Below the pieces are notes generated by a model. That model was not told the DNA's origin and did no database searches. It worked only from the letters and a program-made list of their open reading frames with translations. Of a stretch of 64,000 nucleotides of DNA, positions 43,410-52,156 are shown piece after piece. How positions within the stretch are numbered: the stretch's first letter is position 1; every line of letters starts with the position of its first letter. Source of the DNA: Halobacteriales archaeon QH_7_65_31 (GTDB lineage: Archaea; Halobacteriota; Halobacteria; Halobacteriales; Haloarculaceae); assembly GCA_003021785.1 (NCBI GenBank), contig PXQU01000004.1, positions 62,001 through 126,000 of the forward strand. The letters run 5' to 3'. The position numbers and the translations under genes are program-made.

Positions 43410-45215
43410 ATGTCTGATGCTGACGCCACAGTGGCCGACGCGACGGGGCTGCGAACGCCTATCGTCGCCGTCCTCGGCCACGTCGACCACGGGAAGACGA
43501 CGCTCCTCGATACGGTACGCGGCTCTGCAGTTCAGGAGGGAGAAGCCGGCGCTATCACCCAACATATCGGCGCGACGGCCGTTCCGCTCGACACCATCGG
43601 CGAGATGGCCGGCGAACTCGTCGATCCCGACGACTTCGATCTGCCCGGGCTGTTGTTCATCGACACGCCCGGTCACCACTCCTTCTCGACGCTGCGCTCG
43701 CGTGGCGGCGCGCTCGCCGACATCGCTATCCTCGTCGTGGACGTGAACGACGGCTTCCAGCCGCAGACGCTCGAAGCGCTCGACATCCTCAAGCGAACCC
43801 AGACGCCGTTCGTCGTCGCCGCGAACAAGGTGGACACGGTTCCGGGCTGGAAACCACAGCAGGGGCTCCCGATTCAGGCGTCGCTCGATACCCAGTCCGA
43901 CCGCGCCGAAGACCGACTCAACGAGCAGCTGTACGAAGTCATCGGCCAGATGTCGGATAACGGGTTCTCCGCGGACATGTACTGGCGCGTGCAGGACTTC
44001 CGCTCGAACATCGGCGTCGTCCCGACGTCAGCGATGACAGGCGAGGGCGTTCCCGACCTGTTGACCGTCATGATGGGTCTCTCACAGCAGTATCTGAAGG
44101 AGGACATGTCGATCGACGCGACCGGTCCCGGCGCGGGAACGGTGCTGGAGGTGAAAGACCAGCAGGGGTTCGGGACGACGGTCGACATCATCCTCTACGA
44201 CGGCACGGTCACCGATACGGACACCGTCGTCGTCGGCGGGAAGAACGGGCCGATCGTGACCGACGTGCGCGCGCTGCTCCATCCGCGCCCGCTCGCGGAG
44301 ATCCGCACCGAAAAGCAGTTCGAGAAGGTCGACTCCGTCTCGGCCGCGACGGGGATCAAGATCGCCGCACCCGATCTCGACGGCGCGATGGCCGGCGCAC
44401 CGGTTCGGGTCGTCCGCGATCGAGCCGTCGAGACAGTTATCACCGAGGTCGAAGCCGAGCTCTCTGACCTGAGCGTCGAGACGGCCGAAAACGGCGTCGT
44501 CGTGAAGGCCGACACGCTCGGCTCGCTCGAAGCCATCGCCAACACGCTCGACGAGGAGGAGATCCCCATCGTCCGTGCGGAGGTGGGCGCTGTCGCACCT
44601 CGCGACGTGGCCGTCGCTTCGACCGCCGACGAGGAGACCAACGAAGCGATCCTCGCGTTCAACGTCGACGTGCTCCCTGACGCACAAGCGCAGGCTAGAG
44701 ATGATGACGTCCGACTCTTTACCGACGACGTCATCTACCAGCTCGTCGAGGCGTACGACGAGTTCGTCACCGGTATCGAGGAGGCACAACAGGAGCAGGT
44801 GCTCGACAAGATCGCCCGCCCGTGTCGCTTCCAGATACTGGACGACCACACGTTCCGGCAGTCGAACCCAGCTGTCGTCGGCGTCGAAGTGCTCGCGGGC
44901 ACGCTCAAGCGTAACTCCCGCGTCGAGAAACGAGAGGAGGGGGAGACGACGCGCGTCGGTCAGCTCAAATCGCTTCAGGACGACAGCGAGGAGGTGGACG
45001 AGGTCCGGGCCGGCGACCGCGTCGCCGCGTCCATCGACGGCCCGACCGTCGGCCGACAGATCGAGGAGGGGGATATCCTCTGGACGCAGCTCCCCGAGAA
45101 ACACGCCAAGATTCTCGAACAGGAGGTCACCGAGGAGCTACCGACCGACGAACGGGAGGCGCTCCAGATGTATCTCGACGAGAAGCGCAACCGCGATCCG
45201 TTTTGGGGCAAGTAA
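43410..45215 (+). CDS. infB: Translation initiation factor aIF5B (IF-2)
   Basis: GTPase that promotes subunit joining at initiation. The 601-residue protein begins with a short N-terminal tail and GHVDHGKTT (about residues 24-32), then GAITQHIGAT (switch I), DTPGHHSF (switch II) and AANKVD. Domains II-IV follow (EVKDQQGFGTTVDIILYDGTV; GVVVKADTLGSLEAIANTL; CRFQILDDHTFRQSNPAVVG). No intein is present. Length is typical for archaea, which lack the long bacterial N-terminal region. Confidence 0.97.
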   Translation: MSDADATVADATGLRTPIVAVLGHVDHGKTTLLDTVRGSAVQEGEAGAITQHIGATAVPLDTIGEMAGELVDPDDFDLPGLLFIDTPGHHSFSTLRSRGGALADIAILVVDVNDGFQPQTLEALDILKRTQTPFVVAANKVDTVPGWKPQQGLPIQASLDTQSDRAEDRLNEQLYEVIGQMSDNGFSADMYWRVQDFRSNIGVVPTSAMTGEGVPDLLTVMMGLSQQYLKEDMSIDATGPGAGTVLEVKDQQGFGTTVDIILYDGTVTDTDTVVVGGKNGPIVTDVRALLHPRPLAEIRTEKQFEKVDSVSAATGIKIAAPDLDGAMAGAPVRVVRDRAVETVITEVEAELSDLSVETAENGVVVKADTLGSLEAIANTLDEEEIPIVRAEVGAVAPRDVAVASTADEETNEAILAFNVDVLPDAQAQARDDDVRLFTDDVIYQLVEAYDEFVTGIEEAQQEQVLDKIARPCRFQILDDHTFRQSNPAVVGVEVLAGTLKRNSRVEKREEGETTRVGQLKSLQDDSEEVDEVRAGDRVAASIDGPTVGRQIEEGDILWTQLPEKHAKILEQEVTEELPTDEREALQMYLDEKRNRDPFWGK

Positions 45216-45216
45216 G

Positions 45217-45537
45217 TTACCGACCGGTCTGCTGATGGCGCGACGGGTTCGACATCGCCTCCAGCGCTGCACCCGCGGCGATCTGTTGTGCGATGTCGTC
45301 CGTGTCGCCGTCGTCGAACTCCGACAGCTGGAACCCGGCCGAGACGACGGTCCCGTTCGGCGGTCGGACGGCGATCGCGGCCTGCACGCCGTCGTGGCCG
45401 TCGATCAGCTCCGCGCCGATGACGAACCCCTTGGGGAGAAGCTCTCGCGTCCGGGCGGCGACGGCGGTCCCACCGGCGCGTAGCTGCCGGCGCTGTTTCG
45501 TCGTCAGTTCCACCGTCTCGTCGTGATTCCCGTGCAT
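45217..45537 (-). CDS. DUF5811-family protein
   Basis: A 106-residue protein conserved in haloarchaea. It has the family features VELTTKQRRQLRAGGTAVAARTRELLPKGFVIG (key parts TKQRRQLR, LLPKGFVIG), then AAIAVRPPNGTVVSAGFQ and IAQQIAAGAALEA. A basic helix followed by an alpha/beta fold is suggested. Function unknown. It converges with aIF5B, separated by a single base. Confidence 0.88.
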   Translation of the reverse strand: MHGNHDETVELTTKQRRQLRAGGTAVAARTRELLPKGFVIGAELIDGHDGVQAAIAVRPPNGTVVSAGFQLSEFDDGDTDDIAQQIAAGAALEAMSNPSRHQQTGR

Positions 45538-45592
45538 TCGAACTGTTTAGTCGACTGGCTCGCAAAAACCCACCGCTTTCCGTGGTAACGGC

Positions 45593-46072
45593 TCACAGGA
45601 TCGGCTCGCTGTCGCCGTAGACCGCGACGACGACGGCGGACGTGTGCATCTCGGGATCGCGGTCGGCGACAGCGACCCGGGCGGTCTGGTCGGTGAACGA
45701 CCAGTCGCGAAGCGCCCGGCCGGCCGTGATTCCTTCGGTCACCGCGTCGCGGACCGCGCGCTCGTCGCGCCCCGAGGCCTCGTAGAACAGCCCCTTTTGC
45801 GACTCCGTCGTCGCCCACGCCAGCCCGGCACAGGCGGGGTCACGGTCACCGACCGGAACCGTCTCGCTGGCTTCGACGACGGTGAGACGCTCGCCGACCG
45901 GGCCGAGCGTCGGTGCGGTTCCCGCCTCCGTGACGGTCGCTCCCTCGGGGATCACCGAGGAGACGGCGACGAGATTGTAGTTCCCGATGCCGGCGTCGGC
46001 GAGCGCCGCGTCGTAGGCCGCCATCTCCGTCGCCGCGTGTCCGGTTCCCCAGACGACACGAATCGGCTTCAT
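45593..46072 (-). CDS. pdaD: Pyruvoyl-dependent arginine decarboxylase
   Basis: Decarboxylates arginine to agmatine, needed for polyamines and for agmatidine in archaeal tRNA-Ile2. The 159-residue pro-enzyme has the self-cleavage region LVAVSSVIPEGA, where the Ser becomes the pyruvoyl group, then GLAWATTESQKGLFYEASG and a strand with MHTSAVVVAVYGD. ATG 46072 gives the standard N-terminus MKPIRVVWGTGHAATEM; a longer in-frame reading upstream is rejected. Confidence 0.93.
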   Translation of the reverse strand: MKPIRVVWGTGHAATEMAAYDAALADAGIGNYNLVAVSSVIPEGATVTEAGTAPTLGPVGERLTVVEASETVPVGDRDPACAGLAWATTESQKGLFYEASGRDERAVRDAVTEGITAGRALRDWSFTDQTARVAVADRDPEMHTSAVVVAVYGDSEPIL

Positions 46073-46163
46073 ACCGCGACTGGGGCGGTCGTCGGTATCC
46101 CGGTTACGCTTTCGACGGCTTCCCGACCGAAATTGCCTACACCCTCGATCCCGATCTACTCCT

Positions 46164-46385
46164 ATGAGCGATTTCGAGACGCGACTGACTCCGGTGTTCA
46201 CCGAACAGTACGGCGCGGATCGCGAGGTGGCCGAGCGGGCGGCCGCGAACGTCGCCGCGTTCCGCGAGTCTCACGCCGAGGATCTCACCACGGAGGCGTT
46301 TCTGGAGACGCTCGACGAGGCGGACTCGTACGACGGGTTCGCTCACCGGTTCGATCTCGCGATCGAATCTATCGGCGCGGAGTGA
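46164..46385 (+). CDS. Uncharacterised small acidic helical protein
   Basis: A 73-residue protein predicted to be all helical: LTPVFTEQYGADREVAERAA, ANVAAFRESHAEDLTTEAFL, ETLDEADSYDGFAHRFDLAI, ESIGAE. Codon use and acidity match real haloarchaeal genes. It lies between pdaD (divergent) and aceB (convergent, 18 bp away). No motif suggests a function; it is probably a conserved haloarchaeal protein of unknown role. Confidence 0.7.
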   Translation: MSDFETRLTPVFTEQYGADREVAERAAANVAAFRESHAEDLTTEAFLETLDEADSYDGFAHRFDLAIESIGAE

Positions 46386-46403
46386 GGAGCGCCCGCGTAG
46401 CGC

Positions 46404-47702
46404 TCAGTTCCCGACGCTGGCCGCCCGCTCCACCACGTCCTCGCTGTACAGCGCCGCGAGGTCCTCGTGCTGGTCCGGGCGGTGTTCGTACACGTCTTGG
46501 AACAGGGTAATCGGTGTCTTCGCGGCCTGATACGTCGCTTCGTCCCACATCCGGTCGGTCGAGATCTCCACGTCCACGCCGTCGATACGGAGCGTCGCGG
46601 ACCGCTCGATCGCGATCGCGCCCGTGCCGGCGTCACGCGCCGTCTCGAACTCCTCCATCGAGTCCACGATGTCGTCCATGCTCGGGACGTAGTCGGTGCG
46701 ATCGAGCAGCTCCTCGGTGAGCGCCTGCTCGTCGAGCGTCTGTTCGTCGCCCCCGACCGCGAGGGTGTACTCGTCGCCCGTCTCGTCGAGGCTGATTCGA
46801 TCACCGGCGTAGACGAAGACGCCGTCCTCCTCGGTCAGCTCGACCTCGCGGCCGTCGGCGTCGAGGAGCCAGCTCCCGTCGGCGGGCGGGAGCGGGTTCG
46901 TGTTCGCCTCGACGACCTGTCCGGGGGTGAGCGACCAGATGCCGAGCATCCCCTTCGCTTGGTTGTCAGTCATGCGCTCGTGATAGCCCGCCACGTCGCG
47001 GATATCGTCGTACGGACCGTCGACGGCGATGCAGCCGGCCGCACTCGCGCCGCGAGCGGTGTTGTGTCGCAGCTCCGGCCACTCCGGCAGGCCCCCCGTC
47101 GGCGTGATCGCACGCATATCCTTCGTGTAATCGACCTCGCCGTCGACGAGCAGGAACATACGTTCGAGGTTGTTCTCCGGCTTCCCCATCTCGTCGCGGA
47201 GCTTGCGCATCGCGAGCTCTGCCGCGCCCGATTCGATGATGACCGACATCGCGAGCGAGCCTTCTTCGAGTCCGTGCTCGTGTTCGACGATGGTGAGGAA
47301 CTCGTCTGCCTTCTTCCAGTCGTCGATCCCGCCGACCTCGGGGACGACGAAGCCGTCGAGGAACTCGACTGCGCCGTTGTCCGGGTCGGCGATTTCGAGC
47401 ATCCGCTCGAACCCCTGATGGCGGGTCGTCGGGCTGTCGCGATGCCAGACGATACGCGGGTGGATCTCGCCGGGGAACTCGGCTCCCTTCTCGGCGAGCA
47501 CGTCGATGATGTTCTGTGCGCCCTCGTCGCGCATCGACGGCGCAGTGGCGTCCTCGTTGTCGGGGACCCACACGTCGGGGGCCTCCATGCCACGCAGCTC
47601 CGCTGCGCGACTGAGCATCTTCGCCGAGTCGTCCTCGCCGTCCAGTGCTGTCGGTGTCGTGAAAAATGTCCGCACGAACGTGCGTGTGTGTCGTCGTTCC
47701 AT
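46404..47702 (-). CDS. aceB: Malate synthase, haloarchaeal type
   Basis: Condenses glyoxylate with acetyl-CoA to malate in the glyoxylate cycle. The 432-residue protein is shorter than bacterial MS-A/G and matches the haloarchaeal class with HpcH/HpaI-like TIM-barrel features: MERRHTRTFVRTFFTTPTAL, VWVPDNEDATAPS, IHPRIVWHRDSPTT, VVPEVGGIDDW, VIIESGAAEL and MFLLVDGEVDYTKDM. ATG 47702 is supported by TATA-like ATTATTTG about 37 bp upstream on the minus strand. It is directly downstream of aceA but has its own likely promoter. Confidence 0.92.
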   Translation of the reverse strand: MERRHTRTFVRTFFTTPTALDGEDDSAKMLSRAAELRGMEAPDVWVPDNEDATAPSMRDEGAQNIIDVLAEKGAEFPGEIHPRIVWHRDSPTTRHQGFERMLEIADPDNGAVEFLDGFVVPEVGGIDDWKKADEFLTIVEHEHGLEEGSLAMSVIIESGAAELAMRKLRDEMGKPENNLERMFLLVDGEVDYTKDMRAITPTGGLPEWPELRHNTARGASAAGCIAVDGPYDDIRDVAGYHERMTDNQAKGMLGIWSLTPGQVVEANTNPLPPADGSWLLDADGREVELTEEDGVFVYAGDRISLDETGDEYTLAVGGDEQTLDEQALTEELLDRTDYVPSMDDIVDSMEEFETARDAGTGAIAIERSATLRIDGVDVEISTDRMWDEATYQAAKTPITLFQDVYEHRPDQHEDLAALYSEDVVERAASVGN

Positions 47703-47809
47703 ATGGGTGTGTCTCAGTTGGCTCTCGCTGATCACAAATAATCGACGGATGCGGTCAACGCGAACCGGGAGACGCGTCGGTCTCGACGCGTTCGCGGTCG
47801 GCAGGAATT

Positions 47810-48877
47810 TTAATCGTCGTCCTGCTCGCTCGACAACACTGCCTCTCCCTCCTCAGTGAAGCCGGCAGAGTCCTCCATCCGTGACTGCGCCTCGGGATCG
47901 AACCGCGCCTCGATATCCTGAAACCGCGGGACGAAAGAGAGCTGGTGGTGGCTCTCCGTCTCGTGGTCGAGATACCGGTCCTCCAGATCGAACTGCGCCG
48001 CCTCGTCGTTCGCCGCGATGTTCTTCATGTCCTCGTACACCGCGTGCCCGCCGGAGTGGAGCGCGTACAGCGTGATGAACTGGTAGACGTAGCCGAGATC
48101 GCCCAGCTCCTGAAACGTGAGCGGATCCTCCTCCTCGGACCACGCGAACGACGAGGAGTAGTTAAACGCCAGATCCAGCTCCGGATGCGTCTCGTGGATG
48201 GTCTCGGCGTAGTCGACGGCGTCCTCGCGTGACGGGTCCGGCATCTCGGGCCAGACGAGATCGACACCGGCGTCGGCGTAGAGACGGCCGCGTTCGAGAT
48301 GCTCCTCCCAGTCACCGTTGGCGGAGCCGTACGCGTCCGTCCGAGCGATGATGATCGTGTCCTCGCTCTGTTTCGCATCGACGGCGGCCTCGAACCGAGC
48401 GCGGGCCTCCTCGCGGGAGACGATCTGCTTGCCCGCGATGTGGCCACACCGCTTCGGTGAGGTCTGGTCCTCGATGTGGACGGCAGCGACGCCGGCCTTC
48501 TCGTACTCGCGAACGGCACGACGGACGTTGTGGACGCCGCCGTAGCCGGTGTCGCAGTCGGCGACGACCGGGAGATTGGTCGCCTCGACGATCCGCTTCG
48601 CGTTCTCGACCATCTCGGTCATGGTGACCATCTCCAGATCCGGGAAGCCGAACTGGCCGAGCACCGTCGAGTAGCCGGACATATACGCCGCGTCCAGTCC
48701 GGCCATCTCGGCCAGCCGCGCGTCGAGCGCGTGGTACAGCCCCGGCGCGAAGACGAACTCCTGTTCCTCGAACTTCCGCCGTAGCTCGCGGGCCGCGTGG
48801 TTGTCGACGTCTCGAATCATCGCGTCCGTGTCGCGGACGTTCTCTGCAACTGGGTCCGAATCCGTTTCGTGGGCCAT
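47810..48877 (-). CDS. aceA: Isocitrate lyase
   Basis: Splits isocitrate into glyoxylate and succinate. The 355-residue PEP-mutase/ICL-fold enzyme has [37 protein letters not shown] (partly cited), [18 protein letters not shown], the catalytic KRCGH (142-146) in [11 protein letters not shown], and [11 protein letters not shown] 48877 is chosen over a slightly longer reading. With aceB next door it completes the glyoxylate shunt, allowing growth on acetate or fatty acids. Confidence 0.95.
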   Translation of the reverse strand: MAHETDSDPVAENVRDTDAMIRDVDNHAARELRRKFEEQEFVFAPGLYHALDARLAEMAGLDAAYMSGYSTVLGQFGFPDLEMVTMTEMVENAKRIVEATNLPVVADCDTGYGGVHNVRRAVREYEKAGVAAVHIEDQTSPKRCGHIAGKQIVSREEARARFEAAVDAKQSEDTIIIARTDAYGSANGDWEEHLERGRLYADAGVDLVWPEMPDPSREDAVDYAETIHETHPELDLAFNYSSSFAWSEEEDPLTFQELGDLGYVYQFITLYALHSGGHAVYEDMKNIAANDEAAQFDLEDRYLDHETESHHQLSFVPRFQDIEARFDPEAQSRMEDSAGFTEEGEAVLSSEQDDD

Positions 48878-48928
48878 CTGTATCTCTCCGTGTTCCGGGA
48901 TCACGTAAGAGTGTTATGAACAATAATG

Positions 48929-48940
48929 ATAATATTTCTT
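48929..48940 (-). promoter_or_regulatory. AT-rich promoter element of aceA
   Basis: On the minus strand AAGAAATATTAT forms a purine-plus-TATA element in an AT-rich stretch, about 52-63 bp before the aceA ATG. A leader of roughly 25-30 bases is implied. The AT-rich block (ATAATGATAATATT) is exceptional for this genome and is likely a regulated promoter. Confidence 0.5.
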
Positions 48941-49027
48941 AATCGGTTTTACCAGCTCGAACCCCTGCGAACACCTAATATGCGTAGCACTCTCACACCC
49001 CCTCGATCGCTCCGTCTGCGGTCGTCG

Positions 49028-49046
49028 GTCGGTAGGTCTTACCGAC
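49028..49046. promoter_or_regulatory. Inverted repeat upstream of the epimerase gene
   Basis: GTCGGTA-GGTCT-TACCGAC is a perfect 7-bp inverted repeat with a 5-bp centre, ending 20 bp before the ATG at 49066. The position suits an operator or a hairpin in the leader. No regulator is assignable. Confidence 0.45.
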
Positions 49047-49065
49047 TCGCGGCTGTCACGAGCGT

Positions 49066-49944
49066 ATGGAGCTACTCGTCACCGGTGGCCGTGGCCAGTC
49101 CGGTCGCTGGATACTCGACCGACTCGCCGATAATCACGATGTCGTCTGTCTCGATCGGACGAACCCCGATGCCGGCGTCGGCCACCCCGACGTGGCGTAC
49201 CGCGCGCTCGACCTGACTGACGCCGGGAGCGTCCTTGACGTCGTCACCGAGATCGACCCCGACGCGGTCGTCCACTGGGCGGCGATCCCGGTCGCCGGCA
49301 CGCGCCCCGGCGTGGACGTGTACCGGAACAACACGCTCGCCTCGTACAACGTCCTCACCGCCGCGGGACGAGTCGGTGCTCGCGTCGTTCAGGCCTCTTC
49401 GGACGGCGCGTACGGCTTCTTCTTCGCCGACGAGACGCCCGTACCCGACCGGCTCCCGATCCCCGAATCACATCCGCTCTGGCCCGAGGACCCGTACGGT
49501 CTCTCGAAGGTCGTCACCGAGGAGATCGGGCAGACCGCCGCCCGCCGCGATGGGGTGTCGGTCACCTCGATTCGCCCCTCGTGGATTCAGGAGCCGGGCG
49601 ACTACCCCTGTCGGGATGACGACTACGTCGAGAGCCTCGACGCCGGCGCGGGCAACTACTGGTCGTACGTGGACGCCCGCGACGTGGCCGGACTGGTCGC
49701 CGCCGCGCTCGATTCGCCGCACTCGGGCCACGAGGCGGTCAACTGCGTCGGTCCGGACAACGCTCTCGGCCGTCCGCTCGTCGATCTCATGCGCGAGCAG
49801 TACGGTCGCGTCCCTGACGACTGCACCGTAGAGGGTGACGCCGCCGCGTACTCGGTCGCGAAGGCGAAGCGACTGTTCGACTGGGAGCCGGTTCACTCGT
49901 GGCGTGAGGCGAGTGAAGCGGACGTGGAACCGCCAGCGGCGTAA
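49066..49944 (+). CDS. NAD-dependent epimerase/dehydratase (extended SDR), uronate dehydrogenase-like
   Basis: A 292-residue Rossmann enzyme. NAD binding is LLVTGGRGQSGRWIL (GxxGxxG variant), the Asp at the end of strand 2 is VVCLDRT, VHWAAIPVAG follows, and the active site is Ser in VQASSDGAYGF and YxxxK in PYGLSKVV. C-terminal PSWIQEPGDY and YVDARDVAGLVAAAL fit sugar epimerases and uronate dehydrogenases. Its substrate cannot be determined. It is the last core gene before the accessory stretch. Confidence 0.88.
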   Translation: MELLVTGGRGQSGRWILDRLADNHDVVCLDRTNPDAGVGHPDVAYRALDLTDAGSVLDVVTEIDPDAVVHWAAIPVAGTRPGVDVYRNNTLASYNVLTAAGRVGARVVQASSDGAYGFFFADETPVPDRLPIPESHPLWPEDPYGLSKVVTEEIGQTAARRDGVSVTSIRPSWIQEPGDYPCRDDDYVESLDAGAGNYWSYVDARDVAGLVAAALDSPHSGHEAVNCVGPDNALGRPLVDLMREQYGRVPDDCTVEGDAAAYSVAKAKRLFDWEPVHSWREASEADVEPPAA

Positions 49945-50033
49945 GTACCAAACTGAAACCAATTCTGTCGTGATTCCACTGCACCGGTCGTCAGTGGGTT
50001 TGATAAGCTACTCCTGTTATATGCTGGCATAGA

Positions 50034-51110
50034 ATGAACGAGGAGTCGACTCAAGAGTACGTGACGACATCCAAGGCTGTACTCGACTCTTCCCCCCAGA
50101 TGGACGAAGCAAACACGAAGGCTGCTGTTCTCCGTGACTTTCTACGGCTTCTCGACTGGCAAATCCCTGAGAATACACAGCTTGAATACGCAGTCGAGGC
50201 GTTCGGGCAGGTTTACAAAGTTGATTACGCGTTGCTTCTCGAAGGGACACCGGTCGCGTTTCTCGAAGCGAAAGGTGCAGACACAGCCCTGAGCGGCAAT
50301 CACGAAGAACAGCTATCGTCGTATATGATGAACAAGAACGTCACCTACGGCATCCTCACGAACGGTAAACAGTACCGCTTCTTTCAGCGGCACGTGGACG
50401 CATCGGAAGTAACCGTCCAGCGGGTCGGTGACGTGGCTCTCACAGAGCTGCCCAATCACCTCTCTGTCCTGACGGCTTATGATAGAGAAGCCATCGAATC
50501 GGGTGAATCGGGGAAGATTCTCGGCCGGATTAATGAACTCCGCGAAGCCCGTCGAACCCTCGAAGCAGATAAAGAAGCGTTGACCGGTGAACTCTCGAAC
50601 GTATTGGTAGACAAGGTTTCTGACGCAATCTCGTCGCTCGCAGAAACGCAGGCGAAAGAGATGATAGACCGGCTTACTGAAGATATCAGCTCGGAGATTG
50701 ACGCCGATGGAGAGAAGACAAGACGGGCGATTACTGAACCAGACGTTTCTCTCAGTGAAAATCAAGATGTAGACGGAGAGTACGTCATTGAGCTGCAGAA
50801 GAACGGTGACTCTCTCGCTACGTTTGGTAGTAGCACTCAGAGCGACGTAATGGCTGACGCTGTGGACTACTTAGTTCGAAATCATAACCTGATCTCCCAG
50901 ATCGAACCACTGCCGTACGTCCCTGGAAATAAAAACGCCCTAATCAACGATCAGCCGACTCATCCCGATGAACGCGAGATGCGAACGTATCGCGACCTGA
51001 CAGACGGTTACTGTCTCTATACGAGCTTCAACAAGCAGGATAAGAAACGGCAGATACAACGATTAGCCAATAAATGCGGTGTAAACACTGAATCGAGTGG
51101 GAGCTGGTAG
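50034..51110 (+). CDS. Solitary HsdR N-terminal-type nuclease domain protein
   Basis: A 358-residue protein of lower GC than core genes. Residues about 25-150 are a type I restriction HsdR-N-like nuclease fold: VLRDFLRLLDWQIPEN, EYAVEAFGQVYKVDYALLLEG, VAFLEAKG with PD-(D/E)xK candidates D64, E78 and K80, and YGILTNGKQYRFFQR. A charged, probably coiled-coil middle (about 155-225; ELREARRTLEADKEALTGEL) leads to a C-terminal domain of about 110 residues, ending YCLYTSFNKQDKKRQIQRL. There is no helicase, HsdM or HsdS beside it, so it is an orphan nuclease, perhaps a defence remnant or a distinct solo family. Confidence 0.8.
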   Translation: MNEESTQEYVTTSKAVLDSSPQMDEANTKAAVLRDFLRLLDWQIPENTQLEYAVEAFGQVYKVDYALLLEGTPVAFLEAKGADTALSGNHEEQLSSYMMNKNVTYGILTNGKQYRFFQRHVDASEVTVQRVGDVALTELPNHLSVLTAYDREAIESGESGKILGRINELREARRTLEADKEALTGELSNVLVDKVSDAISSLAETQAKEMIDRLTEDISSEIDADGEKTRRAITEPDVSLSENQDVDGEYVIELQKNGDSLATFGSSTQSDVMADAVDYLVRNHNLISQIEPLPYVPGNKNALINDQPTHPDEREMRTYRDLTDGYCLYTSFNKQDKKRQIQRLANKCGVNTESSGSW

Positions 51111-51321
51111 TCGATTGCAGAACGGTCGTGATTCCGATCCTCCTTCACTCTGTAATATAGCGCGGTTTTGATCACTGATACACCGTTCATTCTCGACACT
51201 GTGTGTACGAGAGAGCCTATCGTTTTTCATCCGGTCAAGTTATGATCTCTTCGAGCTATCGAATCATCTTCCCGTTACGTATCGTTGAGCTGTCTGAGGA
51301 ACGACTCGGTGGGCGTGAAGC

Positions 51322-51567
51322 TCACCGATTGTCGTCTATCCAGTGACACCATTTGCGGAAATCCTCCGCTCCACACTGTTTCGCGATGTTCTGGAGCGTT
51401 CCGATACGGACACGATCGTGGAGCGGAACGGTGACGGTACGTTTCTCACCGGTATCGGGATGGGTGTATTTTAGAACTGCATGGTCTCCTCGCGTCCGGT
51501 CGTGTCGGTAGCCGAAGCTTCGAAGCACATTAACGATCTCTCTACCGGAGAAGTCACGTGATACCAT
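51322..51567 (-). CDS. hicA: HicA-family toxin (mRNA interferase-like)
   Basis: An 81-residue small basic protein of the HicA/YcfA double-stranded RNA-binding fold: FSGREIVNVLRSFGYRHDRT, then RGDHAVLKYTHPDTGEKRTV with the catalytic His29, and PLHDRVRIGTLQNIAKQCG. HicA toxins cleave mRNA. The start directly follows the hicB stop, so the pair is one operon with the antitoxin first. Confidence 0.86.
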   Translation of the reverse strand: MVSRDFSGREIVNVLRSFGYRHDRTRGDHAVLKYTHPDTGEKRTVTVPLHDRVRIGTLQNIAKQCGAEDFRKWCHWIDDNR

Positions 51568-51774
51568 TTAGGAGGACTCGAACCACGGAGCACCCGGCTC
51601 CGGAGCCGGCGCGCCGTCGTTCCGAGCGTTCTCGGTCACCGCGACCGCCTCATCGAGGTTTTCGAGGGCCTCACGTCGTGTTTCGCCTTGGCTCGCGATG
51701 CCCGTCTCTTCGTCAACGGCCGACCACCAGCCGTCGTCCTCTTCGACGAGCCGAATTTCGCGCCCGGTGCTCAT
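51568..51774 (-). CDS. hicB: HicB-family antitoxin
   Basis: A 68-residue HicB-type protein: MSTGREIRLVEEDDGWWSAV, DEETGIASQGETRREALENL and DEAVAVTENARNDG. It has the partial RNase H-like HicB fold but no C-terminal DNA-binding domain, so repression by the antitoxin alone is doubtful. ATG 51774 gives the shortest sensible start; an in-frame upstream ATG adds 19 residues. It neutralises HicA. Confidence 0.83.
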   Translation of the reverse strand: MSTGREIRLVEEDDGWWSAVDEETGIASQGETRREALENLDEAVAVTENARNDGAPAPEPGAPWFESS

Positions 51775-52156
51775 ACGACTACGTTGTTCGGATTGCCTGA
51801 TAAGGATTCGGCCACAGCGGGTGTAGCTCACGACCGATTACTACCTGATCTCGCTCGATGGAGGAGAGTCAACCGAGGTCGCCTTCGGCGGTCGAGGCAA
51901 ACATATCCACTCGCCGTCTCCCCTTCACGAACGTCCGCTTCGGCTACAACCAGCACGACAAAAATCACATTCTGTGACGACGTTCACTCGTCGCGTTTGT
52001 TCCTCGCAGAAAGCCTAGGCCGGAATTTGAACTACGCGAGGACGGTCGCTCACTTCGCTCGCGCTGCGCCCTCTCTCGATTCAAATCCCGCTATCGGCCC
52101 TCTCACTCACGCCGGTCGCGCGGAGATGGAACTCCGCGCAGTTGGTTCGTGAGAAG
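51775..52156. other. Gene-free stretch with a tRNA-Thr 3'-end duplicate
   Basis: About 380 bp without a convincing gene. Codon-like stretches here (for instance one encoding GRGKHIHSPS around 51890) have no clear start and probably are remains of a lost gene. A 20-bp duplicate of the tRNA-Thr 3' end lies at 52012-52031. Between it and the tRNA, ATTCAAATCCCG (about 52079) resembles another T-arm on the plus strand. Confidence 0.6.
52012..52031 (-). repeat. 20-bp att-like duplicate of the tRNA-Thr 3' end
   Basis: AGCCTAGGCCGGAATTTGAA at 52012-52031 is identical to 52157-52176, the 3' end of tRNA-Thr (T-loop, T-stem, acceptor and discriminator). The two copies are in the same orientation, 145 bp apart. 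Such duplicates are what integrases leave at tRNA genes. No integrase gene remains between them. Confidence 0.7.

Noticed and set aside
46467-47741. 424-residue plus-strand reading opposite aceB
   Set aside because: Antisense shadow of malate synthase; no recognisable domain.
51688-52152. 154-residue plus-strand reading across hicB, the gap and the att-like repeat
   Set aside because: It overlaps hicB on the other strand and runs through the tRNA-derived repeat; there is no coherent domain.
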